A stretch of DNA of 64,000 nucleotides, taken from assembly GCF_032854445.1 (NCBI RefSeq), contig NC_088303.1, forward strand, positions 34,513,265 through 34,577,264, read 5' to 3'. The notes under the pieces were generated by a model. That model was not told where the DNA came from, ran no database searches, and saw only the letters and a list, made by a program, of their open reading frames with translations. Shown in pieces: positions 53,901 to 60,034 of the stretch. Source of the stretch: Liolophura sinensis (taxonomy: Eukaryota > Mollusca > Polyplacophora > Chitonida > Chitonidae). The position numbers and the translations under genes are program-made. Position 1 is the stretch's first letter; every line of letters starts with the position of its first letter.

Positions 53901-55806
53901 CTCGAACACCCCACAGTGAAGTTTTTTTTACTACCATAACTCAACATTTGCTCAGCCATTCACAGCGTTGGAATTGTTCATGGATTACCGCATGCAGTTC
54001 ACAGTTTGCATGTCAAAGACCACTGCCTCAGTTTTGTGCACGAACTCCGCTCAATGAGGCCTTTATGACCACAACACTTTACAATGTTTATCTTTATTCT
54101 GATTCCATTGTCTAATTGACTGCTATAACAGGTGAGCTGGTGGGATTCTGTGAATGTCTTGTTACTTCCTAATTTGTATGCCTCTGTATAACCTTAACCC
54201 AGCAGAATTACCTGAGTACAGGACTTTTGAAGTCCTGGATCTTCATTTCCATGATGACATCGTTTTTTTTTTCTCCCCCTCCAGGTGGAAAGGCGGGTCG
54301 GCGATCAACTCGTAAAAAGCAATTTGTGGACAGTGAGGAGGACGAAGAGGACAATCAGTCAGAAGAGAGCGAGGTAGAGGAGCGTGCTCAGCCAAAGAGA
54401 GGTGGGCGGAAGACCAAGCCCGTGCTGTTTGATTCTGATGAGGAGAGCGATCTAGAACTGTTTGAAGTGGACAAGTCCTTGAGAAGTAAGACATGTCTTA
54501 TTGTTACAGCATGCATTTATGTATGGTTTTCTGATCAACGTACTTTGAGATGCTTTATCCAAAACAAAGATTTCTGAGCAGAAATTGCCTGTTAAGAATC
54601 TGGGGGAAACAGTGAAATCCAAAACAAAGATTTCTGAGCAGAAATTGCCTGTTAAGAATCTGGGGGAAATGGTGAAAATGGTAAAATGTATGATTAAGTA
54701 CTTTCTATGTCACAAGCAGATCATATTGTGTCATGCCGATCATTGTTTATTATACTGGCACAATTCTGTGCTTACTTGTATGCATCTCATTTCTTGTGTG
54801 TAGTTGTATAAATTTGGTGGCAGGGGTGGGGGGGAGGGGACAGTTTGTCACAGTCACAGTACCCCCGATTTCCATGTGTTCATTTGGTGATTAGGGTACG
54901 GCTTCATGTTATGGGTGTACTTACAGTAACTGTGCAGAAAACATAAAAATTACATAAACATCAGATGAAAGAGTGCAAAAAGTTAGTTGTAAATGTGGTT
55001 TTCAATATTATTTTGGGCGACTTTTCTTTAAAGAGAAAAAGACACTTGACAATAATTCTTGTATGGTGGGTATTTGACACCACCTCTTGGCATATATTGC
55101 CTTTGTGTAATAATGTTATAAATAAGGATGTGGCATATGTTTAATAAATATATCTACAGTAGAATTTGGTCTTTTCAGTTAACAAATGAATTCAACCTGG
55201 ATTTTGATCAAATTTATATTTTTTATATAATCATAGATATTACGAATGTTAGGGTTGCCGTGTCTGGTGTCTTTGGCATGATATGTGGCAGCACTTTCAG
55301 AGGATGAACTTGCCCTGCCACAAGAAGACACGGCGTATGTACGCAGACCTAATGTTTTTAGTATCACGCAAAGCACGAGCATAGATACACACACACATAC
55401 ATACATACACACATACATACATACACACATACACACATACATACACACATACACACATACATACACACATACACACATACATACATACACACATACATAC
55501 ATACATACATACATACATACATACATACATACATACATACATACATACATACACACACACATACATACATACATACATATTCGAGTCCAGTTTACTTTGA
55601 TGTTGCTAATCAGTGTGATACTTTCTCCGCCAGATTCTGATGCCGAGAATGAGCCACAGACAGATGCTGTTGACAAGACAGGTGATTCTCGCAGCCTTAC
55701 AGAGACCCCCAAGTCACACAGGAGGGGACAGGGGTCAGCCAAAACACACATGTCTGGCAGGAAGACACGGATGAGGCCTTTACAGAATCTCAACTCGCCG
55801 GCGTAG
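26986..55806 (+). CDS. NCAPD2: Condensin complex subunit 1 (NCAPD2), 35 coding exons, 1541 aa
   Basis: NCAPD2 is the HEAT-repeat subunit of condensin I. Condensin I binds DNA with the SMC2-SMC4 ATPases, NCAPG and NCAPH and compacts chromosomes in mitosis. The 35 exons listed in the following five entries join with matching phases to 4626 bases including the stop, slightly longer than human NCAPD2 (1401 aa). The start ATG (26986) opens MAQEFVIPLSRDDLLNK, comparable to the vertebrate N-terminus, and follows an acceptor at 26971-26972. Homologous blocks run in order from end to end, including KIIQLLQHFEHL, EEELGLTGA and KNPVIRANTIIALGDMTFRF. The divergent neighbour is the POM121-like gene. The last exon converges on SDF4. 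NCAPD3 (condensin II) is less likely because the blocks and length fit NCAPD2. Confidence 0.95.
28180..28400 (+). repeat. Dispersed repeat, copy 1 of 2 (R1)
   Basis: It shares ordered blocks with 47990-48215: GTGTTTATTCA, GGCATTATT.TGTGTAG.CTG, TTTTGTCT.CAA.ATCAAAT, TTGCATTGAAAGT-type and AGATTGAGGAATAAGGG-type sequence. It has no coding capacity and lies in the intron before NCAPD2 coding exon 4. Confidence 0.65.
29690..30150 (+). repeat. Degenerate array of the exon 6 splice-donor sequence
   Basis: The sequence spanning the exon 6 donor (TTTGTCAAGTAAGAGCACAC) recurs in diverged form about ten times through the following intron, for example near 29725, 29868, 29925, 30015 and 30075, always around GTCAAGTAARRGCACACT. 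Spacing is irregular. Several copies keep a usable AAGTAAG donor. Confidence 0.8.
31560..31790 (+). repeat. Dispersed repeat, copy 1 of 2 (R2)
   Basis: It shares with 44690-45110 the blocks TTTCTGTA..CTGAGAA, CTAACA..GC.TATCCCAT and ATT.C.GATTAAAAG followed by TTACAG.GTTATCAA. It is intronic in NCAPD2, non-coding and of unknown class. Confidence 0.6.
31860..31950 (+). repeat. (TA)n microsatellite
   Basis: Two TATA runs are separated by TATGTATGTATG-type sequence. It ends about 50 bases upstream of the NCAPD2 exon 9 acceptor (32001). Confidence 0.9.
32215..32420 (+). repeat. Second tRNA-derived SINE family
   Basis: A tRNA-like head (GATAGCACAGTTGGTAGAGC, then a B-box-like GGTAGATCCAGGGTCAGTCC) is followed by GGAAGTTGTAACTTCATCAC, GGGGATAGTGCAACGACTGG and CTCGGGTGGGGCGGC. 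The tail is ill-defined. It differs from the main SINE family in this window. Intronic in NCAPD2. Confidence 0.65.
32705..32815 (+). repeat. Old SINE 3' fragment
   Basis: A diverged match to the main SINE tail: TTTCCTCCTCCCATAAAAAG, then CTCTTGAGTATTGTGTTCAA and AATCAAATAAATAA. It ends just before the acceptor of NCAPD2 exon 10 (32828). Confidence 0.5.
33092..33960 (+). repeat. 29-bp minisatellite, about 30 copies
   Basis: Tandem copies of a unit with core GGTAGCTCAGAACCAGATCT followed by GCAAGGCTT. Copies vary at a few sites (AGATCT/AGTTCT, GGCTT/GGCAT/GGTTT), and the right third (after 33660) is more degenerate. It fills about two thirds of the intron between NCAPD2 coding exons 10 and 11. 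Confidence 0.95.
34271..38458 (+). CDS. NCAPD2: NCAPD2 coding exons 11-17: HEAT repeats and acidic linker
   Basis: Exons 34271-34345, 34606-34740, 35438-35528, 36527-36689, 37117-37245, 37498-37580 and 38328-38458 encode residues 380-648. Exons 11-12 are HEAT-type helices (HAFVRSKVLQIWLRVVNEK; RLQDKSCQVRKQAIQLITTL). Exon 13 is a charged helix (ELQLSYEKEKSKLEEMM). Exon 14 ends in a strongly acidic run (EESEPSDEEDEADLITEDD), and exons 15-16 are also Glu/Asp-rich, so this is probably a flexible insert between helical solenoid halves. Exon 17 (SASDVVQHQEEVARRASESG, then NELTKQQVLVQYLK) aligns to the human block ending in KQEMLVQYLQ. Phases are consistent throughout. Confidence 0.92.
34886..35135 (+). 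repeat. Near full-length SINE with 14-bp target-site duplication
   Basis: It starts GGGGCCTCCATGGCTGGGTC, an A-box-like arm, continues with TTAGCGCGCTAGTGCAGCGT and the body, and ends in an AAAT-type tail. ATGAATATTCTTAC flanks it at 34872-34885 and 35136-35149. It lacks the AATGCTGGCCGCCG part of the cassette (internal deletion before 35076) and part of the B box. Intronic in NCAPD2. Confidence 0.92.
35720..35862 (+). repeat. SINE 3' fragment
   Basis: A diverged copy with CCAGCAACCTGTGAATGGTC, CTGGTTTCCTCCCACCTCAT, GCTGGCCGCTGTCATATAAG and an AAATAAATAAATAAAT tail. The head is absent. It lies between NCAPD2 coding exons 13 and 14. Confidence 0.8.
36079..36126. repeat. Perfect hairpin with 17-bp arms
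   Basis: AAGCCGTGGAATTTAAC and its exact reverse complement GTTAAATTCCACGGCTT are separated by a 14-base loop. It sits in the intron between NCAPD2 coding exons 13 and 14. It could be the centre of a palindromic element or an RNA hairpin. Confidence 0.8.
37985..38215 (+). repeat. Dispersed repeat, copy 1 of 2 (R3)
   Basis: It shares with 41470-41690 the blocks TTTCAGAAGCACATAA, TTTTCTGATAA-type sequence, CAGAATC.AGCAAAATGTGT, CACTTGAAAAA and CTTTAGGTG.AAT.C.GTA. It ends close to the acceptor of NCAPD2 exon 17. Confidence 0.65.
38497..39875 (+). mobile_element. About 1.4-kb TIR element, copy A
   Basis: The left end (GGTAAATGGCCTAGAGTTT) and right end (AAACTTTAGGTCATTTATTG) are inverted repeats. 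The whole stretch matches 49577-50970 in reverse complement, including TTTCATTACCCTGCAGCTCT, GGCGCCCAGTCAGTAAGAAC and AGATATTTCTCA-type blocks. There is no long open frame, so it is probably a non-autonomous DNA transposon. It begins only 38 bases after the donor of NCAPD2 coding exon 17. The target-site duplication was not resolved. Confidence 0.75.
40058..40331. mobile_element. pogo/Tigger-like MITE, 274 bp
   Basis: The left terminus CACTCAAACCTGGCTGTGAT and the reverse complement of the right terminus CAGTCGTACCTCGTTATAAC are related. The element is flanked by TA at 40056-40057 and 40332-40333. This end sequence type and TA target fit pogo/Tigger elements. It has no coding capacity and lies in the intron before NCAPD2 exon 18. 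Confidence 0.65.
40611..46934 (+). CDS. NCAPD2: NCAPD2 coding exons 18-25: central HEAT solenoid
   Basis: Exons 40611-40864, 41184-41268, 42094-42230, 43311-43443, 44059-44143, 44359-44526, 45315-45616 and 46826-46934 encode residues 649-1072. Exon 18 holds VTAFEFGVNNAIIGVRKMLV and SVKEAVVSAYKRLYLTPQ, close to the human FQFGVPQALFGVRRM block. Exon 23 gives NPYWIPMAEQAVNVIYRLGE. Exon 24, the largest at 302 bases, starts with a polar Asn/Asp/Gln linker, then FLTRLLSLAGHVAFRQLVYL and a Lys/Glu-rich helix (EEKKERKAGRK). Exon 25 carries EEELGLTGAVAEDAEADYIR. An alternative donor exists in exon 24 at 45609, but only the donor at 45617 keeps the phase with exon 25. The introns hold 35-bp and 73-bp minisatellites. 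Confidence 0.93.
41470..41690 (+). repeat. Dispersed repeat, copy 2 of 2 (R3)
   Basis: The partner of 37985-38215, interrupted by an A-run at about 41565-41580. Confidence 0.6.
43668..44020 (+). repeat. 35-bp minisatellite, about 10 copies
   Basis: A tandem unit with core TTATCCCCATTGGATTTGCA followed by TTCTGTTGTCAGTGA. The middle copies are nearly identical and the outer ones diverged. It lies between NCAPD2 coding exons 21 and 22 and ends about 40 bases before the exon 22 acceptor. Confidence 0.92.
44690..45110 (+). repeat. Dispersed repeat, copy 2 of 2 (R2)
   Basis: The partner of 31560-31790. It is longer because of sequence not shared between the copies. Confidence 0.55.
45802..46725 (+). 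repeat. About 73-bp minisatellite, about 13 copies
   Basis: A unit with AGTCACAAAGTGTTATCTGT, CACATTTATCTCTACTGAAA and CAAATATTTGTGGGAGGTGG, in 73-, 70- and shorter variants. It lacks stops in one frame over most of the array, giving a 277-codon open frame that I regard as a by-product. It occupies most of the intron between NCAPD2 coding exons 24 and 25. Confidence 0.95.
47169..52721 (+). CDS. NCAPD2: NCAPD2 coding exons 26-32: conserved C-terminal Cnd1 domain
   Basis: Exons 47169-47292, 47703-47858, 48479-48656, 49153-49247, 51195-51275, 52190-52376 and 52571-52721 encode residues 1073-1396. This is the most conserved part: LRTAACLALAKFMMV, LLFTILEKSKNPVIRANTII, RFPNLIEPWTPHLYARLGDP, VRKTTLQVLSHLILNDMVKV, YNIMPDVISRLSDPDIGVDE, KHCESLVEKLCHRFRPTRTE and LADDTVYECFSSILANAKKG. 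In the family this region includes the Cnd1 domain needed for chromatin association. Exon 32 passes into a Glu/Lys coiled-coil-like helix (AAAEELEERVEQCHRKGLEE) and a basic stretch (KSRGKKTPAKGRKA-type composition). A 1.4-kb TIR element occupies much of the intron between exons 29 and 30. Confidence 0.95.
47400..47515 (+). repeat. Old SINE 3' fragment
   Basis: The ordered but diverged blocks CCATAAAACTGGCC, TATAAATGAAATAGTCTTTA and GCATTAAACTATAATTCAAT correspond to the main SINE tail. The copy is weak. Confidence 0.4.
47990..48215 (+). repeat. Dispersed repeat, copy 2 of 2 (R1)
   Basis: The partner of 28180-28400, in the intron between NCAPD2 coding exons 27 and 28. Confidence 0.65.
49440..49576 (+). 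repeat. Dispersed repeat R4
   Basis: It shares AAGTTTAAGCACCAA, CACCTCTAAGAATGCACTTT and GGCAAAATTTTA with copies at 17993-18360 (split by a SINE), 52835-52985 and 63598-63695, all in plus orientation. It abuts the left end of TIR element copy B. Its class is unknown. Confidence 0.6.
49577..50970 (-). mobile_element. About 1.4-kb TIR element, copy B
   Basis: It starts ACGATAAATGACCTAAAGTT and ends AAACTTTGGGTCATTTACCG, giving terminal inverted repeats. It is the reverse complement of copy A (38497-39875) over its full length, with scattered substitutions and indels. The longest open frame (49804-50178) has no counterpart in copy A and shows no known domain. It lies in the intron between NCAPD2 coding exons 29 and 30. 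Confidence 0.75.
52835..52985 (+). repeat. Dispersed repeat R4, further copy
   Basis: TTAAAGGTTTGTTTGGAAGG, TCAGTGCCAAAAG, TTCTAAGAATGCATTTTTTA and GAATTTTTAGG align in order with the copy at 49440-49576. Confidence 0.55.
54285..55806 (+). CDS. NCAPD2: NCAPD2 coding exons 33-35: disordered acidic/basic tail
   Basis: Exons 54285-54485, 55292-55334 and 55614-55806 encode residues 1397-1541. Exon 33 alternates basic and acidic blocks (GRRSTRKKQFVDSEEDEEDN; KPVLFDSDEESDLELFEVD), resembling the human VVFSSDESSEED tail. The 43-base exon 34 (LSEDELALPQED) uses the donor GTATGT at 55335. Exon 35 must then start at 55614, after TTGCTAATCAG, reading VILSPPDSDAENEPQTDAVD and ending with TAG at 55804-55806. 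The nearer acceptor at 55634 would give a stop in this phase. SPP and TPKS motifs are potential CDK sites, fitting mitotic control of condensin. Exons 34-35 are the least certain part of the model because tails are poorly conserved. Confidence 0.75.
54557..54669 (+). repeat. 60-bp tandem duplication, possible coding exon
   Basis: Two copies, 54557-54609 and 54617-54669, are identical over 53 bases with a period of exactly 60. One frame is open through both (SKTKISEQKLPVKNLGETVK, then a near-identical repeat) and continues to a stop at 54803. It lies between NCAPD2 coding exons 33 and 34. No phase-1 to phase-1 exon with strong sites is evident, so I left it out of the gene model. Confidence 0.6.
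55386..55578 (+). repeat. (CATA)n/(CA)n microsatellite
   Basis: Mixed ACAC and ACAT units pass into a pure (CATA)n run at about 55496-55552. It fills most of the last NCAPD2 intron and ends about 35 bases before the chosen exon 35 acceptor. The long open frames on both strands here are simple-sequence artefacts. Confidence 0.97.
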
Positions 55807-55914
55807 CAAATTTCCAATAGTGTATCTCATGAGCTTTGTTGGTTTTTTTTTATGAACTTTAACCCTCTTCATCTTAGACTGTAGATGGCTTCACACGCTA
55901 TACTTCAACCATCC

Positions 55915-56110
55915 TCTAGCCTAACTTGCTAGCAAGCTCTGAGAGACTGACTTGCTAGCAAGCCCTGAAGGCCAAACTTGCTAGCAAGCTCTGAACGCCT
56001 AACTTGCTGTCAAGCTCTGAAAGCCAAACTTGCTAGCCAGTTCTGAAAACCTAACTTGCTAGTAAGCTCTGAATGCCTAACTTGCTCGCAAGCTGTGAAA
56101 TCCTAACTTA
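55915..56110 (+). repeat. About 30-bp imperfect tandem repeat in the 3'UTR
   Basis: Six to seven copies of a unit with AACTTGCTAGCAAGCTCTGA followed by a variable spacer of about 10 bases. Each copy contains the palindrome TTGCTAGCAA or a decayed version of it. Confidence 0.85.
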
Positions 56111-56370
56111 ATATGCTTGGGTTGTCCTCTTGCTAAAAGCTCTTAAGGCTAAACTTCCTATACTTTTCTTATGCTATCTTGCTAGTAAGCTCTGTAGATG
56201 GTATATCCTGCTCTGTTATTTTGTGAACTTACTGTCCATGTCCATTCTGTGTCCAAGTACCATTTCTTTGTCAATCTGTGTATCACCCTATCACCACATG
56301 TCACATCATCACATTGTTTTGTTTATTGTTTTGAATCTGGATGACATACCAGGTCTATTAAACCCTTCCT

Positions 56371-56447
56371 AATAAATCGGTCTAGTGTTACTGTAGAAGT
56401 CGCCAGATTTTAACCTTGTTACATACATATAACTGATACAGAATAAA
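56371..56447 (+). terminator. NCAPD2: NCAPD2 polyadenylation signals
   Basis: AATAAA occurs at 56371-56376 and 56442-56447. The second is followed after about 20 bases by GT-rich sequence (GTGTTTGGTGTGGTGTTTG), the expected downstream element, so cleavage near 56455-56465 is most likely. Confidence 0.6.
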
Positions 56448-56933
56448 CTGACACTTCATAAATTCTGCGTGTTTGGTGTGGTGTTTGCCAAAGGATTGTA
56501 CAACTGTCATGCTTGTATTTAAACTATATCAGAGATATTTCGCACAAAATCGATAATGTCAAATCCAGTTGAGCTTCTACTGTTAATTTAGAATAGCCCA
56601 AATAATTACCTTTCACAAAATATCTGCCTTGTTTGTATGTGTTCTATTTCAAATTCAGTAACTTACAAAATTTCTAAAATTTACATAAGTTTTTTAACTT
56701 CAGAATCAGTTTAACACCATAAATAGTACAGGTACCAGTCTGATATTTACTGAAAGCTTTTCTTGGTAAATAGAGAAAATCTGATTTGATTAGCGAATTT
56801 GGAAAAAAAATCACAGGTGCATGTATAAATAGGTGACGAAGCAGGTTGTGGCTAAGAGACTAAAATGCTTGTCTTTCAATTGCTGTGACAAATGGGATGC
56901 AGGTTCAGCCTTGGCCTTGGTCAGGGTATCTTA

Positions 56934-57192
56934 TTATTTATTTGATTGGTGTTTTACGTCGTACTTAAGAATATTTCACTTATACAAATGGCGGCCAGCA
57001 TTATGGTGGGAGAAAACAGGGCAGAGCCCGAGGGAAACCCACGACCTTCTGCAGGCTGCTGGAAGACCTTCCCACTTACGGCTGGAGAGGAAGCCAGCAT
57101 GAGCTGGACTTAAGCTCAGTATGACTGCATTGGTGAGAAGCTCCTGGGTCATTACGCAGCGCTAGCGCACTAACCAACTGAGCCACAGATGT
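56934..57192 (-). repeat. Full-length SINE, minus orientation
   Basis: The tail complement (TTATTTATTTGATTGGTGTT), the GGCGGCCAGCATTATGGTGG cassette, the B-box complement (GAGCTGGACTTAAGCTCAGT) and the A-box complement (AGCGCTAGCGCACTAACCAA, then CTGAGCCACAG) are all present. No clear target-site duplication was seen. Confidence 0.9.
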
Positions 57193-57274
57193 CTAACATT
57201 CACTGGGGAATGTTACCCGCTAATATTTATTACATCTCTGTACATCACATATGGGTAAAGTTTCTCACTAACTT

Positions 57275-57385
57275 GCCAGTGGCATGTGGGTTATGACGGG
57301 AACTCCAGTTTTCTCCACACGTAAAACTGACTGCCACTGGATAAATGAAAAATTCTTCAGCATGGTGTTAAACAATCAAATACAG
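57275..57385 (+). repeat. Old SINE 3' fragment
   Basis: GTGGCATGTGGGTTATGACG, CTCCAGTTTTCTCCACACGT, GACTGCCACTGGATAAATGA and TTCTTCAGCATGGTGTTAAA follow the order of the SINE body but are diverged. Confidence 0.5.
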
Positions 57386-60034
57386 GTGATGGTGAAAATG
57401 TATCGCTGCCAATTTAAAGTTAATGTACCCGAGTGAAAAAATAAAAATTCTTCAATACAACTTCAAACCCCAATTAAATATTTAAAAAAGCATTTATAAT
57501 TTTATTTTCAACTGACATCTCAAATGGTACAGATTGTTTTTAAGCCCATGTTCCAGGTACATTATCTGGACCTTAGAGGCACTCATGCATAGACTTGTGA
57601 CTGCATGTCTATCAGGATGATGGGTCCTGCAGAACTAATGGTAGCTTCCTTCTAACTAAGTGTTTTGTTTCCTCTGCTAAAGCTCCTGTTATTAAGCCCA
57701 AATATATATATATAAAAAAAACATACAATAAATTTCTCAGTGTAATGTTTAAAGTAGTGATTTTCTGAAAATGAGATCAGTTTGTAAGTCTTTGTAACAC
57801 GAAATTTACTTGAGGCTGAAGAGATCAGATGTTTTCTCCATTTACAGTGATCACAAAAACCTGCTCGTCAAATTCTACACTCCTTCAGTGAATGAAAACC
57901 TGGTGACAATGTTATATACTTTAAACTTATCAGCAGACACCATAGCATGGAAACACAACACAATATAACAGTAGTATATACATATACAATCCACGACAGT
58001 TTATTTGAGAAGCTTTATGTCATACACTTGCTGTTGTCAGCATGTTTGATACTGTTATCATTTATTGCACATTCACAAAACGGAAACTTGTAAACACAAC
58101 AAGGTATTCATTAAACATGCAAGCTTCATAGGCTCTTATCTCCAGTTGCTGTGTATAAGCTGTCATGAAAGGCTGGCTTTATAAGCCTGGTTGGGTGGGC
58201 CTATACTGGAGCTGACACGTTGATAGCACCTGCCGTGAGTGCTTCACGGGAGAATTCCGTGATCTACTCACTTACATTCAGTGCGTATCAATTAGCGAGT
58301 GCCTGTAATTATTGAGAAGGTATGGTAAGTTCGATGTTTATCACCATACTGAGTAATTTTTCACTTAACATATAACCTAACTTAAGTGAACAGGTTCAGG
58401 ACAGGATTTTTTTTTTTTTTTTTTTTTTGATTGGTGTTTTACGCTGTACTCAAGAATATTTCACTTATACGACGGCGGCCAGCATTATGGTGGGTGGAAA
58501 CCCACGACCATCCGCAGGTTGCTGAAAGACCTTCCCACGTATGGCCGGAGAGGAAGGCAGCATGAGCTGGTCTTGAACTCACAGCGACCGCATTGGTGAG
58601 AGGCTTCTGGGTCATTACGCTGCACTAGCGCGCTAACCGACTGAGCCACGGAGGCCCCAGGTTCAGGACAGGAAGAAACCAGAGTAAACCACCGCCTGGC
58701 GTCAGTTACTTGACAAACCTCCTGACGTGAAGATACGGCTGAACCATCAAGCCTGGATGCTTACCTCTGACCTCAAGGGTCAGAGGTCAATTGTCTGCAG
58801 CTAACACAATATCTTACCTGGATGAGCAAGCTATTGCCATCTTATATTTTCCTTCTTGGACCTTAAACCTGTGACCTATCAGAAATGTGAGACCCTTGCT
58901 GCTGTCACTATCAGATAAGAAGTAACCTTGTTACAGCTAAAGCATGTAGCTTTAATACAACATCCATGTACAATCACTACATGAAGCAGACACTGCAGAG
59001 GTCAAGTTATTCATGCAGTTACGGTATTGACTTTCTTACAAGGATGGGGACAAAGGAGACATTTTGCATATTCCTAAAAGCTGATCAACACCCACAATAG
59101 TAGACGCAGCAGGACTTGCGTAAGACTGTTGGGCAAAATGAGCCTGAAACTTTGCACATGTGCAAACATTCGTTCTAGACTTCCGATCTTGGAGTTTCAT
59201 AAACTACATGTACGTGTACAATGCATATGTAAAGTTATGTGTATATAAGTGTCACTGCAACACTCGCAACCATTGGAGCAATGGTTTGTGCATATGATTA
59301 AGTAGTCCAATGACTACATGCAGCCATTCATCAATCCAATATGAGACTTATTGAAAATTTTTAACTTTTCAGAATTTTATTACACGCATACTCGGTCAGT
59401 ATTGTCCATCACGTTCAAGTTTCAAACACGCTTAATAAAACAATAATACATTCACTGTTTACGTCTTTCTGTTCAGTTGAAATTCTTTGGTTCAAAATGC
59501 AACACAAAATTTCATTCATAACAAGTAATAACTACGGAAATGCCTTATAATGTGTACCATTGTATGCAGAATAGAAAAGAAAACAAAATGTAAAACAAAA
59601 GATACTCAAAAAAAAGTTGAAAATAACGATAAATAACTAAAGCTGTAAATGATCCTAAAACAAAAACAATGTATTTTAATGTTTTTATCATTTTCCAACA
59701 ATGTAAAGTATTGGGATATTTTGAATTCAATGGAGATAATTTCAACCAAGAAATAAAAAAAAAACAATCACACAGGCTAAGGACCCTGAAAGATTTTGAT
59801 TCTGGCCTAATATCTTAATTAACACGGTATAAAAATATCTGTTCATGGCTCGGTATGATGGAGGGAGCCTGGATCCATTTTACCTGTATCTCCAGAAGGC
59901 CAAAATGAAATAGTCAAGAACATGTAAAAAATAAACCACTTAAAATCAGTCAAAAAGAAGTGAAAGCCTTGTCTGTCTGAATAGCTTATAAATAAAGTTT
60001 TTCACAAAATACACGCTTTGAGCATGCCATCTTT
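57386..60034. other. Convergent intergenic DNA between NCAPD2 and SDF4
   Basis: There is no coding exon on either strand. The right part is probably the SDF4 3'UTR; minus-strand AATAAA hexamers occur at 58000-58005 and 59376-59381, but which is used cannot be decided. A young SINE sits at 58407-58658. The rest is AT-rich sequence in which I recognise nothing. Confidence 0.5.
58407..58658 (-). repeat. Young full-length SINE with A22 tail and 15-bp target-site duplication
   Basis: On the minus strand it runs from GGGGCCTCCGTGGCTCAGTC through the A box (TTAGCGCGCTAGTGCAGCG) and B box (GTTCAAGAC) to ACGCTGTACTCAA-region sequence, and ends in a pure run of 22 A (T at 58407-58428). AGGTTCAGGACAGGA is perfectly duplicated at 58392-58406 and 58659-58673. 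A pure tail and an intact duplication suggest recent insertion. Confidence 0.95.

Larger units (their letters stand above)
55807..56465 (+). other. NCAPD2: Predicted NCAPD2 3'UTR
   Basis: It extends from the stop codon to a poly(A) signal. It includes a run of about six imperfect 30-bp units (55915-56110, core AACTTGCTAGCAAGCTCTGA). No coding frame of interest is present. Confidence 0.6.

Noticed and set aside
55635..55806. NCAPD2 last exon starting at the nearer acceptor (55635)
   Set aside because: Joined to exon 34 it gives an immediate in-frame TGA; acceptor 55613 restores the frame.
55179..55817. A 212-codon minus-strand open frame with Tyr/Val/Cys/Met repeats
   Set aside because: It is a translation of the CATA microsatellite and overlaps the NCAPD2 last exons on the opposite strand.
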